DNA from: Streptomyces sp. A 4/2
Lineage (GTDB): Bacteria > Actinomycetota > Actinomycetes > Streptomycetales > Streptomycetaceae
Length of the DNA stretch: 64,000 bases
Reading direction: 5' to 3'
NCBI RefSeq assembly: GCF_940670765.1
Contig: NZ_CALNVW010000031.1
Coordinates: 326,753 to 390,752 of the forward strand
This document shows, piece after piece, positions 45,608-53,867 of the stretch. The position numbers were made by a program, and so were the translations under genes. The notes under the pieces are model-generated. The model saw only the letters and a program-made list of their open reading frames with translations. It searched no databases and had not been told where the DNA came from. The number at the start of each line of letters is the position of its first letter. The first letter of the stretch is position 1.

Positions 45608-47134
45608 TCAACGGGCCCCGGCGGCCGACTGCTTGAGGGCGGACCGGCTCTCGGCCGCCCTCGCGATATTGCGCGCCATCCCGCCGAACACGACGGCGTG
45701 GAACGGCGAGACACTCCACCAGTACGCGTGTCCGAGCAGCCCGCGCGGGTGGAAGAGGGCGCGCTGCCGGTAGCGGGTGCGCCCCCGGTCGTCCTGCTCG
45801 GCGTACATCTCCAGCCACGCCAGGCCCGGCAGCCGCATCTCGGCCCGCAGCCGCAGCAGCCGCCCCGGCTCGATCTCCTCGACCCGCCAGAAGTCCAGCG
45901 AATCCCCGACCCTGAGCCGTTCCGCGTCCCGTCTGCCACGGCGCAGGCCGACCCCGCCGACCAGCCGGTCCAGCCAGCCGCGCACGGCCCAGGCGAGGGG
46001 GAAGGAGTACCAGCCGTGGTCCCCGCCCACCCCTTCGACGACCCGCCACAGGGCGTCCGGCGAGGCGTTCACGGTGATGTCACGGCGGTCGGTGTAGAGG
46101 CTGCCGCCCGCCCAGTCGGGGTCCGTGGGGAGCGGGTCGCTGGGCGCACCCGGCAGCGAGGCCGACGACCAGCGGGTGGTGACCTCGGCCTGCTTGATCC
46201 GCTGGAGAGCGAGCACGAGCGCCTCACGGAGGGTGAACGGCTGCCCGGGGCCGTCCGGCACGTACCGCGCGATGTCGTGTTCGCGGCACACGACCTCGTA
46301 GCGCAGTGATTCCGCGAGCGGCCGGGCGATCGCGGCCGGGACCGGGGTGACCAGGCCGATCCAGTGGCTGGAGAGGCGCGGCGAAAGCATCGGCACGGGC
46401 AGGATGAGCCGGTGCGGCAGTCCCGCGACCGCCGCGAACTGCCGCATCATGCCCTCGTAGGTGATGACGTCGGGGCCGCCGACGTCGAAGCAGCGGTGCA
46501 CCTCCTCGGGCATCCGCGCGCTGCCGACGAGGTACCGCAGCACGTCCCGGACGGCGATCGGCTGGATCCTCGTCCGCACCCAGCTCGGGGTGACCATCAC
46601 CGGCAGCCGCTCGGTGAGATAGCGCAGCATCTCGAAGGACGCGGACCCGGAACCGATGATGACCGCGGCGCGGAGCACAGTGGTCGGCACCCCGGAACCG
46701 AGCAGGATACGGGCGACCTCGGCGCGCGAGCGCAGGTGCGGGGACAGCTCCCGCTCTGGGACGTCGGCCGGTGCGAGGCCTCCCAGGTAGACGATGCGCC
46801 GGACGCCCGCCGCCCTGGCCTGCTCGGCGAAGATCCGGGCCGCCCTGCGGTCCGTCTCCTCGAAGCCGGAACCGGTACCCAGCGCGTGCACCAGGTAGTA
46901 CGCCACATCGATGTCCCGCATCGCCGCGGCCACCGATTCCGGATCCGTGACGTCGCCCCGTACGACCTCCGCCCGGCCGGCCCAGGGATGGTCGCGCAGC
47001 TTCACCGGCGACCGGACCAGACAGCGCACCCGGTGCCCGGCATCGAGCAGGGCGGGAGCCAGCCGCCCCCCGATGTAACCGGTCGCGCCGGTCACCAGAC
47101 AGTGCGGTGCGGGCGTCGCTTCACTGTCACTCAT
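45608..47134 (-). CDS. SDR-family NAD(P)-binding protein fused to DUF2867
   Basis: 508 residues. An atypical extended SDR domain (LVTGATGYIGGRLAPALL at the N-terminus; AAGVRRIVYLGGLAP) covers about 1-300. A C-terminal DUF2867 domain (about 325-490) carries VVEGVGGDHGWYSFPLAWAV and WWSVSPFHAVVFGGMARNIA; SRPBCC-like proteins of this type may bind lipids. Substrate unknown. ATG 47134 follows a strong GGAGGAT. It is upstream of phr on the same strand, suggesting a light or UV stress response. Confidence 0.87.
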   Translation of the reverse strand: MSDSEATPAPHCLVTGATGYIGGRLAPALLDAGHRVRCLVRSPVKLRDHPWAGRAEVVRGDVTDPESVAAAMRDIDVAYYLVHALGTGSGFEETDRRAARIFAEQARAAGVRRIVYLGGLAPADVPERELSPHLRSRAEVARILLGSGVPTTVLRAAVIIGSGSASFEMLRYLTERLPVMVTPSWVRTRIQPIAVRDVLRYLVGSARMPEEVHRCFDVGGPDVITYEGMMRQFAAVAGLPHRLILPVPMLSPRLSSHWIGLVTPVPAAIARPLAESLRYEVVCREHDIARYVPDGPGQPFTLREALVLALQRIKQAEVTTRWSSASLPGAPSDPLPTDPDWAGGSLYTDRRDITVNASPDALWRVVEGVGGDHGWYSFPLAWAVRGWLDRLVGGVGLRRGRRDAERLRVGDSLDFWRVEEIEPGRLLRLRAEMRLPGLAWLEMYAEQDDRGRTRYRQRALFHPRGLLGHAYWWSVSPFHAVVFGGMARNIARAAESRSALKQSAAGAR

Positions 47135-47377
47135 GGAATCCTCCGGATGACGGGGGTTCGTACCGATCGCTGTCCGCGCCATCCTTCCCGCCGTCGGGCC
47201 GTGAACCGGGGACGCGGCGCCGGACGGATCCGCGGCCCGGCGCCTTGGACGATGACACCAAGCGGGCCGTGCCGACTCTGGCGGAAGGCACAGAACAGCA
47301 GGCCGGAGTTCGCCAGGAAGGTGGGCATCGGCGATGATGGCCTAGGAGCCGCAGCCTGGTCCGAGTGCCGGACGGCG

Positions 47378-47407
47378 CTGACTTCCCGCCCGCCCATTCT
47401 GTATAAC
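47378..47407 (+). promoter_or_regulatory. putative guaB1 promoter
   Basis: -35 CTGACT (47378-47383), 18-base spacer, -10 TATAAC (47402-47407). Start expected near 47414, only about 13 bases before the ATG. The rest of the 47135-47426 gap holds the divergent SDR promoter region with no clear elements. Confidence 0.55.
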
Positions 47408-47426
47408 CGCAGGTGAGAGAGTTAGT

Positions 47427-48869
47427 ATGCGTTTCCTCAATGACCTGAAGCCGCCGTACGACTTGACGTACGACGATGTGTTCATGGTGCCGAGCCGATC
47501 CGCGGTCGGTTCCCGTCAGGGCGTCGATCTGTCCTCCCCCGACGGCACCGGCACCACCATCCCCCTGGTCGTCGCGAACATGACCGCCATCGCGGGCCGC
47601 AGAATGGCCGAGACCGTCGCGCGCCGCGGTGGCCTGGTCGTCATTCCCCAGGACATCCCGATCGAGGTCGTCACCGACGTCATCTCCTGGGTGAAGACCC
47701 GCCACCACGTGCTGGACACGCCGATCGTGCTGGCCCCCACCCAGACGGTCGCCGACGCGCTGTCCCTGCTGCCCAAGCGGGCGCACAACGCGGGCGTCGT
47801 CGTCGACGAGGACGGCAAGCCGGTCGGTGTGGTGACCGACGAGGACCTCGCCGGTGTCGACCGCTTCACCCAGCTGTCCGAGGTCATGTCCAAGGACCTG
47901 GTGCTGCTCGACGCGGACATAGACCCGCGCGAGGCGTTCAACAGGCTCGACGGGGCCAACCGCCGCTACGCCCCCGCGGTCGACACGGACGGCAAGCTGG
48001 TGGGCATCCTGACCCGGCGGGCCGCGCTGCGCGCCACCCTCTACACCCCTGCCGTGGACGCCTGGGGCAAGCTGCGCGTCGCCGCCGCGGTCGGTATCAA
48101 CGGCGATGTCGCGGGCAAGGCCGAGCAACTGCTCGACGCGGGCGCCGACACCATCGTCGTGGACACCGCGCACGGCCACCAGGAGTCGATGATCGCCGCG
48201 GTCAGGGCGGTACGCGCACTCGACCCGGCGGTGCCGATCGTCGCGGGCAACATCGTCGCCGCCGAGGGGGTCCGCGATCTCATCGAGGCGGGCGCCGACA
48301 TCATCAAGGTCGGCGTGGGTCCCGGCGCCATGTGCACCACCCGGATGATGACCGGTGTGGGCCGCCCGCAGTTCTCCGCGGTGCTCGAATGCGCCACGGA
48401 GGCAAGGAAGTTCGGCAAGCACGTCTGGGCCGACGGCGGCGTGCGGCACCCGCGCGACGTCGCCATGGCGCTCGCCGCCGGTGCCTCCAACGTCATGATC
48501 GGCTCGTGGTTCGCCGGTACGTACGAGTCGCCGGGCGACCTCCAGCAGTCCGCCGACGGCCGCTGGTACAAGGAGTCGTTCGGCATGGCCTCGGCCCGCG
48601 CCGTCCGCAACCGTACGAGCGAGGAGTCCGCCTACGACCGCGCCCGCAAGGGCCTGTTCGAGGAGGGCATCTCCACCTCACGGATGTTCCTCGACCCGGC
48701 CCGCCCGGGTGTCGAGGACCTGATCGACTCGATCATCGCGGGCGTCCGGTCCTCCTGCACCTACGCCGGTGCGAACACCCTGGACGAGTTCGCCGAGAAG
48801 GCGATCGTCGGTGTGCAGAGCGCCGCCGGATACGCCGAGGGCAAGCCCCTGCACGCCAGTTGGGGCTGA
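47427..48869 (+). CDS. guaB1: GuaB1-family IMP dehydrogenase-related protein, probable GMP reductase
   Basis: 480 residues. TIM barrel with two inserted CBS domains (about 95-210) and the catalytic Cys loop GVGPGAMCTTRMMTGVG. Length and motifs follow the actinobacterial GuaB1 branch, which is separate from the essential GuaB2 IMP dehydrogenase; a mycobacterial GuaB1 has been reported to be a GMP reductase controlled through its CBS domains. The reaction here is therefore more likely GMP to IMP than IMP to XMP. Confidence 0.92.
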   Translation: MRFLNDLKPPYDLTYDDVFMVPSRSAVGSRQGVDLSSPDGTGTTIPLVVANMTAIAGRRMAETVARRGGLVVIPQDIPIEVVTDVISWVKTRHHVLDTPIVLAPTQTVADALSLLPKRAHNAGVVVDEDGKPVGVVTDEDLAGVDRFTQLSEVMSKDLVLLDADIDPREAFNRLDGANRRYAPAVDTDGKLVGILTRRAALRATLYTPAVDAWGKLRVAAAVGINGDVAGKAEQLLDAGADTIVVDTAHGHQESMIAAVRAVRALDPAVPIVAGNIVAAEGVRDLIEAGADIIKVGVGPGAMCTTRMMTGVGRPQFSAVLECATEARKFGKHVWADGGVRHPRDVAMALAAGASNVMIGSWFAGTYESPGDLQQSADGRWYKESFGMASARAVRNRTSEESAYDRARKGLFEEGISTSRMFLDPARPGVEDLIDSIIAGVRSSCTYAGANTLDEFAEKAIVGVQSAAGYAEGKPLHASWG

Positions 48870-48890
48870 TCCGACCCGCTCGCCGCACCA

Positions 48891-48929
48891 CCGGAGCCGG
48901 TTCCCGCACCTCGCGGGGGCCGGCTCCGG
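48891..48929 (+). terminator. terminator after guaB1
   Basis: A 17-bp stem with two G-U pairs (48891-48907 with 48913-48929), loop ACCTC. Confidence 0.75.
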
Positions 48930-48997
48930 CGTGTGTCCGCGCTTGCCGAATCCGGCCATGACGCGGGGAACTGGCGGTGTGACGGCCGGATTTGTGC

Positions 48998-49022
48998 GAA
49001 TGGAGTGGCCCGTAACGGGTAG
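48998..49022 (+). promoter_or_regulatory. stress-sigma-like promoter upstream of the sigma factor gene
   Basis: GAAT (48998-49001), 15 bases, GGGTAG (49017-49022). This approaches the Streptomyces sigma-B type consensus GNNT-N14-16-GGGTA(C/T), differing only in the last base. It suggests autoregulation or hierarchy within the SigB/F group. Confidence 0.45.
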
Positions 49023-49081
49023 TCGGGACCTGCGCGACGCACCCGGAGTGCGCACACCGGGAACGAGAAGGGGAGGACACC

Positions 49082-49957
49082 GTGTCCATGGCGACCACAG
49101 TCCCGACTGGATTCGCACCGCACCTTCCCCGGCCGTCCGGCCGGACCGACGAGCAACTGCCGTACGTGGCGGACCCCGGGAAAGTGGCCCCCCGGGACGC
49201 GCGTGACCTTTCCAGGCTCTTCTTCACCGCACTGGCCACCCGGGAGGAGGGCACCCACGCGTACCAGTACGCGCGCAACACCCTCATCGAGCTGAACCTC
49301 TCCCTGGTCCGCTTCGCAGCCACCCGCTTCCGCAGCCGATCCGAACAGATGGAGGACATCGTCCAGGTCGGCACGGTCGGGCTGATCAAGGCGATCGACC
49401 GGTTCGAACTCTCCCGCGAGGTGGAGTTCGCCACCTTCGCGATGCCCTGCATCGTGGGCGAGATCAAGCGCTTCTTCCGCGACACCAGCTGGTCCGTCCA
49501 TGTGCCGCGCCGCCTCCAGGAACTGCGGATCGCGCTGGCGAAGGCATCCGACGAGCTGTTCCAGACCCTCGACCGTTCGCCCACCACCGCGGAGCTCGCG
49601 AAGCACCTGGGGATGGACGAGGAGGAGATAGTGGAAGGGCTGGTGGCCGCCAACGGCTACACGGCCGGCTCGATCGACACGCCCTACGACGACGGCACGA
49701 CCGGCAGTGTCCAGACGCTGGCGGATCGGCTCGGCGAAACCGACAGCGACATGGACCTCGTGGAGAACCTCACGGCGCTGAAGCCCCTCATCGCGCGCCT
49801 CGACCACCGGGACCGGAGGATCCTGCGGATGCGGTACGGCGAGGAGCTGACCCAGTCGCAGATCGGGGCCGAACTGGGCGTGTCCCAGATGCAGGTGTCG
49901 CGGCTGCTGGCCAGGATCACCGCGCAGCTCAGGGCCGGGCTGCTCGCGCAGGGGTGA
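49082..49957 (+). CDS. RNA polymerase sigma factor, SigF/SigB/SigG family
   Basis: 291 residues. Region 2 contains LVRFAATRFRSRSEQMEDIVQVGTVGL and DRFELSREVEFATFAMPCIVG with RDTSWSVHVPRR, region 3 TTAELAKHLGMDEEE, and region 4 RRILRMRYGEELTQSQIGAELGVSQMQVSRLL. This is the stress/sporulation branch with several paralogues in Streptomyces, so no individual letter is assigned. GTG 49082 has GGGAGG 5 bases away. A GHKL ATPase gene faces it tail to tail and could be an anti-sigma factor. Confidence 0.92.
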   Translation: MSMATTVPTGFAPHLPRPSGRTDEQLPYVADPGKVAPRDARDLSRLFFTALATREEGTHAYQYARNTLIELNLSLVRFAATRFRSRSEQMEDIVQVGTVGLIKAIDRFELSREVEFATFAMPCIVGEIKRFFRDTSWSVHVPRRLQELRIALAKASDELFQTLDRSPTTAELAKHLGMDEEEIVEGLVAANGYTAGSIDTPYDDGTTGSVQTLADRLGETDSDMDLVENLTALKPLIARLDHRDRRILRMRYGEELTQSQIGAELGVSQMQVSRLLARITAQLRAGLLAQG

Positions 49958-49972
49958 GGGCCCGGAACCACG

Positions 49973-50009
49973 CCCGGCCGCGTCCCGGTTCGCCCGGGGC
50001 GCGGCCGGG
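49973..50009. terminator. bidirectional terminator between sigma and ATPase genes
   Basis: A 16-bp stem (49973-49988 with 49994-50009) with one T-G pair and a 5-base loop TTCGC; it separates two convergent genes. Confidence 0.7.
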
Positions 50010-50012
50010 GGC

Positions 50013-50399
50013 TCAGCCGGTCGCGGGCCGGGACCAGATCGCCCGTACCGTCTTGCCCGAAGGGCGCGGGCTGATCTCGACCCGGCCCGCCAGCTTCTGC
50101 ACCATGTGCCAGCCGAAGCCCCCGCCGCCCGCGAAGTCGGGCTCCCGCGCCACGGGCGGGACGGGGCTGTCGTCGTCCATCTCCACCACCAGCAGCTCCG
50201 CCTCGGCGCTCAGCCGCAGCCGCCACCAGCCCGTGGTGTGGCGTGCCGCGTTGGCCGCCAGCTCGCTGATCACGAGCAGCACGGCATCGACATCCGCCCA
50301 GGGGCAGTTCTGGGACAGAAAACGGGTCGCGGCTTCGCGTGCCGTGGCACTGTCTGCAAGGGGCGAATCCATGACAACCACAGGCGGCTCCTCAGTCAT
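50013..50399 (-). CDS. GHKL ATP-binding protein, RsbW/SpoIIAB-like
   Basis: 128 residues, a single histidine kinase-type ATPase domain. The N box is ISELAANAARHT, the G1-like loop DFAGGGGFGWHMVQKL. Such small proteins act as anti-sigma factor kinases; Streptomyces has dozens and most are untested. The start MTEEPP at 50399 is the only reasonable ATG before the conserved part, with an internal alternative at 50372. Its pairing with the sigma gene next door is by position only. Confidence 0.82.
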   Translation of the reverse strand: MTEEPPVVVMDSPLADSATAREAATRFLSQNCPWADVDAVLLVISELAANAARHTTGWWRLRLSAEAELLVVEMDDDSPVPPVAREPDFAGGGGFGWHMVQKLAGRVEISPRPSGKTVRAIWSRPATG

Positions 50400-50610
50400 C
50401 CGCTGCTCGCCTACCCCGACTGCGCCGGTCCATCTCTCAAGAGTTGACGGTTCACCCGCAGCAGAATGACGGCGCGCCGCCTCCGCCGGTCCGGTCGCCG
50501 TACCAGGGCCGGGTCCGTCCCGGCCAGGAACCGCACCGGCCTCGTGATCTACTGCCGGTGCGGGACGCGCCGCTCCCGCACCGGCACCGCACAGAAGTGA
50601 ACCCCCGGCC

Positions 50611-51063
50611 TTGCTGAACGAGCTCGACGCACGCATCGTGCACGCCCTCGCCGAAGACGCCCGCCGTACCTTCGCCGACATCGGCTCACTGGTCGGCCTC
50701 TCGGCCCCCGCGGTGAAGCGCCGGGTCGACCGGCTGCGCGCCGACGGTGCCATCACCGGCTTCACGGTCCGGGTCGACCCGGCTGCCCTGGGCTGGGAGA
50801 CCGAGGGTTTCATCGAGATCTACTGCCGCCACAACACCTCGCCCGAGGCCATCAGGCGTGGGCTGGAACGCAACCCCGAGGTGGCGTCCGCCTCCACGGT
50901 CACCGGTGAGGCGGACGCGATCGTCCAGGTCTTCGCGTCCGACATGCGCCACTTCGAGCGCGTCCTCGAACGCATCGCGGGGGAGCCCTTCGTCGAGCGC
51001 ACCAAGTCGGTCCTGGTGCTCTCCCCCCTGCTCAGGCGGTACGGATCGGGATCGCCCGCCTAG
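50611..51063 (+). CDS. Lrp/AsnC-family transcriptional regulator
   Basis: 150 residues. Winged HTH (LNELDARIVHALAEDARRTFADIGSLVGLSAPAVKRRVDRL) then an RAM ligand domain (GFIEIYCRHNTSPEAI, STVTGEADAIVQVFASDMRHFE) where amino acids bind. TTG start at 50611; no in-frame ATG lies upstream. It precedes the amidase and monooxygenase genes on the same strand and is the natural candidate for their amino-acid sensor. Confidence 0.9.
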   Translation: MLNELDARIVHALAEDARRTFADIGSLVGLSAPAVKRRVDRLRADGAITGFTVRVDPAALGWETEGFIEIYCRHNTSPEAIRRGLERNPEVASASTVTGEADAIVQVFASDMRHFERVLERIAGEPFVERTKSVLVLSPLLRRYGSGSPA

Positions 51064-51076
51064 AACCGTCCGGGTG

Positions 51077-51119
51077 ACGCAACGAATCACCGGACCGTGA
51101 CGGTCGCACGCAACGAATC
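51077..51119 (+). promoter_or_regulatory. phased direct repeats, candidate Lrp-family sites
   Basis: ACGCAACGAATC occurs at 51077-51088 and 51108-51119, 31 bases apart (about three helical turns, same face). A partial copy CGCAAC follows at 51131-51136. They lie between the Lrp gene and the amidase promoter. Confidence 0.55.
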
Positions 51120-51145
51120 GCGCGGTGATGCGCAACAGGCGCGTC

Positions 51146-51175
51146 TTGTCGGTGCCGGGCTGCTGAACGTACCGT
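51146..51175 (+). promoter_or_regulatory. putative promoter of the amidase-monooxygenase unit
   Basis: -35 TTGTCG (51146-51151), 18-base spacer, -10 TACCGT (51170-51175), start near 51182. The repeats lie about 60 to 105 bases upstream of this start, suited to activation. Confidence 0.5.
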
Positions 51176-51219
51176 CGATCTGTCCCCAGAACACCCTTCT
51201 GCACCGTCCGAGGTCTGCC

Positions 51220-52017
51220 ATGACACCGCTGCGTACCGCCCTGCTCCAGAGCTCCGGGCAGCCGGGCGACACCGCCGGGAACCTCCGGGTGCTGGACGAG
51301 GCCGCGGGCCGGGCGGCGGGCACCGGCGCCCGGCTGCTCGTCTGCCCGGAGATGTTCCTGACCGGGTACGCGATCGGCGACGACGTACCCCGGCTGGCCG
51401 AGCCCGCCGACGGGCCGGGCGCACGGGCCGTCGCCGACATCGCCGTACGGCACGGCCTCGCGGTGCTCTACGGGTACCCGGAGCGCAGCGGCGACCTGGT
51501 CCACAACGCGGCCCAGCTGATCGGCGCCGACGGCGCCCGTCTCGCGAACTACCGCAAGACCCATCTCTTCGGCTGCTTCGAGCAGAAGTGGTTCACACCG
51601 GGAGACCGGCCCGTCGTCCAGGCCGAGCTGGACGGGCTCCGGATCGGGATCATGATCTGCTACGACGTGGAGTTCCCGGAGAACGTCCGCGCGCACGCCC
51701 TGGCGGGCACGGACCTGCTGCTGGTCCCCACCGCGCAGATGCACCCCTTCCAGTTCGTCCCCGAATCCCTGGTGCCGGTGCGGGCCTTCGAGAACCAGCT
51801 GTACATCGCCTACGTCAACCGCACGGGCCAGGAGGGCGAGTTCGAGTTCGTCGGACTCAGCTGTCTGGCGGGACCCGACGGAGTGGCCCGTGCCCGCGCC
51901 GGACGTGGCGAGGAACTGGTCGTCGCCGACGCCGACCCCGCGTTCCTGCGGGATTCACGGGAGAACAACCCGTATCTGCGTGACCGCCGCCCCGGTCTGT
52001 ACAGCTCGCTGACCTGA
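51220..52017 (+). CDS. nitrilase-superfamily amidase, DavA (5-aminovaleramidase)-like
   Basis: 265 residues. The Glu-Lys-Cys triad is clear: Glu44 in LLVCPEMFLTGY, Lys113 in NYRKTHLFG, Cys147 in GIMICYDVEFPEN. The overall sequence recalls DavA of Pseudomonas, which hydrolyses 5-aminovaleramide to 5-aminovalerate. Directly followed by the flavin monooxygenase that would produce such an amide. Other omega-amide or carbamoyl substrates remain possible. ATG 51220 starts the conserved fold; the upstream extension is the promoter region. Confidence 0.85.
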   Translation: MTPLRTALLQSSGQPGDTAGNLRVLDEAAGRAAGTGARLLVCPEMFLTGYAIGDDVPRLAEPADGPGARAVADIAVRHGLAVLYGYPERSGDLVHNAAQLIGADGARLANYRKTHLFGCFEQKWFTPGDRPVVQAELDGLRIGIMICYDVEFPENVRAHALAGTDLLLVPTAQMHPFQFVPESLVPVRAFENQLYIAYVNRTGQEGEFEFVGLSCLAGPDGVARARAGRGEELVVADADPAFLRDSRENNPYLRDRRPGLYSSLT

Positions 52018-52118
52018 ACGCCGCAGCTGCCTCGGCCCACCCCGCCGCCCTCCCCTCCCTCTCCCCTCGCGACCCGCTTCCCGGCTCTCGCGACCCTCGT
52101 GCAAGGAGTCCGTACCCC

Positions 52119-53828
52119 ATGACGTCCACGGTGCCCACCACTGCCGTTCAGCACGCCGACGGGCAGCCGCCGATCACCATGTCCGGGCCGGACTTCCCCT
52201 ACGCGTACGACGACTTCCTGTCCCACCCGGCAGGGCTGGGGCAGATACCCGCGACCCGGCACGGCACGGAGGTCGCCGTCATCGGCGGCGGGCTCTCGGG
52301 CATCGTCACCGCGTACGAACTGATGAAGATGGGCCTCAAGCCGGTCGTCTACGAGGCCGACCGGATCGGTGGCCGGCTCCGTACCGTGGGCTTCGACGGC
52401 TGCGACCCCGGACTGACCGCCGAGATGGGCGCCATGCGCTTCCCGCCCTCCTCCACGGCGCTCCAGCACTACATCGACCTGGTGGGGCTGGAGACCAGGC
52501 CGTTCCCCAACCCGCTGGCCCCCGGGACCCCTTCCACCGTCGTCGACCTCAAGGGCGAGTCGCACTACGCCACGTCCGTCGACGACCTCCCGCAGGTCTA
52601 CCGCGAGGTGATGCACGCCTGGAACACCTGCCTGGAGGAGGGCGCGGACTTCGCCGAGATGAACCGCGCCCTGCGGCAGCGCGACGTCCCGAGGATCCGC
52701 GAACTGTGGGCGCGGCTGGTGGAGAAGCTCGACGACCAGACGTTCTACGGCTTCCTCTGCAGCTCAGAGGCCTTCGCCTCCTTCCGGCACCGGGAGATCT
52801 TCGGCCAGGTCGGCTTCGGCACGGGCGGCTGGGACACCGACTTCCCCAATTCCATCCTGGAGATCCTGCGCGTCGTCTACACCGAGGCAGACGACCATCA
52901 CCGGGGCATCGTCGGCGGTAGCCAGCAGCTCCCGCTGCGGCTGTGGGCGCGCGAGCCGCAGAAGATCAACCACTGGCCGTCCGGTACCTCGCTCGCCTCG
53001 CTGCACGGCGGCGAGCCCCGTCCCGCGGTGACCCGGCTGCACCGCACCGCGGGCAACCGGATCACCGTCACCGACACGTCCGGAGACATTCGCACCTACC
53101 CGGCGGCCGTCTTCACCGCCCAGTCCTGGATGCTGCTCTCCAAGATCGAATGCGACGACGCGCTGTTCCCCATCGACCACTGGACGGCGATGGAGCGCAC
53201 CCACTACATGGCGTCGTCCAAGTTGTTCGTGCCGGTCGACCGGCCGTTCTGGCTGGACCCGGCCGTCGACGCCAAGGGAGTGCCGACCGGGCGGGACGTC
53301 ATGTCGATGACGCTCACCGACCGGATGACCCGCGGCACCTACCTCCTGGACGACGGCCCGGACCGGCCCGCGACGATCTGCCTCTCGTACACCTGGTCCG
53401 ACGACAGCCTCAAGTGGCTGCCCCTGTCGGCACACGAGCGGATGGAGGTGATGCTCACGTCGCTCGGCGAGATCTACCCGGACGTCGACATCCGCGGGCA
53501 CATCATCGGCAATCCGGTGACCGTCTCCTGGGAGGACGAGCCCTATTTCATGGGCGCGTTCAAGGCCAATCTCCCCGGCCACTACCGCTACCAGCGGCGC
53601 CTGTTCACGCACTTCATGCAGGACCGCCTCCCCGAGGACCGGCGCGGTCTCTTCCTCGCGGGCGACGACATCTCCTGGACGGCGGGCTGGGCCGAAGGCG
53701 CCGTCCAGACCGCGCTCAACGCCGTCTGGGGTGTCATGCACCACCTCGGCGGGACGACCGACGCGACCAACCCCGGACCCGGGGACCTGTACGAGGAGAT
53801 CGCGCCGGTCGAACTGCCGGAGGACTGA
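52119..53828 (+). CDS. flavin-dependent L-amino acid 2-monooxygenase, DavB (lysine 2-monooxygenase)-like
   Basis: 569 residues of the flavin monoamine oxidase family. FAD motif VAVIGGGLSGIVTAYELMKMG with Gly56, Gly58, Gly61; a second FAD site near the C-terminus, GLFLAGDDISWTAGWAEGAV. The N-terminal DFPYAYDDFLSHPAGLG and C-terminal NPGPGDLYEEI match my recollection of lysine 2-monooxygenase DavB and related tryptophan and phenylalanine 2-monooxygenases, which oxidatively decarboxylate amino acids to amides. With the adjacent amidase it gives a two-step route from amino acid to acid. Confidence 0.87.
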   Translation: MTSTVPTTAVQHADGQPPITMSGPDFPYAYDDFLSHPAGLGQIPATRHGTEVAVIGGGLSGIVTAYELMKMGLKPVVYEADRIGGRLRTVGFDGCDPGLTAEMGAMRFPPSSTALQHYIDLVGLETRPFPNPLAPGTPSTVVDLKGESHYATSVDDLPQVYREVMHAWNTCLEEGADFAEMNRALRQRDVPRIRELWARLVEKLDDQTFYGFLCSSEAFASFRHREIFGQVGFGTGGWDTDFPNSILEILRVVYTEADDHHRGIVGGSQQLPLRLWAREPQKINHWPSGTSLASLHGGEPRPAVTRLHRTAGNRITVTDTSGDIRTYPAAVFTAQSWMLLSKIECDDALFPIDHWTAMERTHYMASSKLFVPVDRPFWLDPAVDAKGVPTGRDVMSMTLTDRMTRGTYLLDDGPDRPATICLSYTWSDDSLKWLPLSAHERMEVMLTSLGEIYPDVDIRGHIIGNPVTVSWEDEPYFMGAFKANLPGHYRYQRRLFTHFMQDRLPEDRRGLFLAGDDISWTAGWAEGAVQTALNAVWGVMHHLGGTTDATNPGPGDLYEEIAPVELPED

Positions 53829-53867
53829 ACGCCCTTGCTGCGGCTGCCTGTTGCGTGGGACGGCCTG

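Noticed and set aside
44129..46309. 726-codon plus-strand frame across photolyase and the SDR gene
   Set aside because: Antisense to two well-supported genes and rich in Arg/Pro/Gly/Val.
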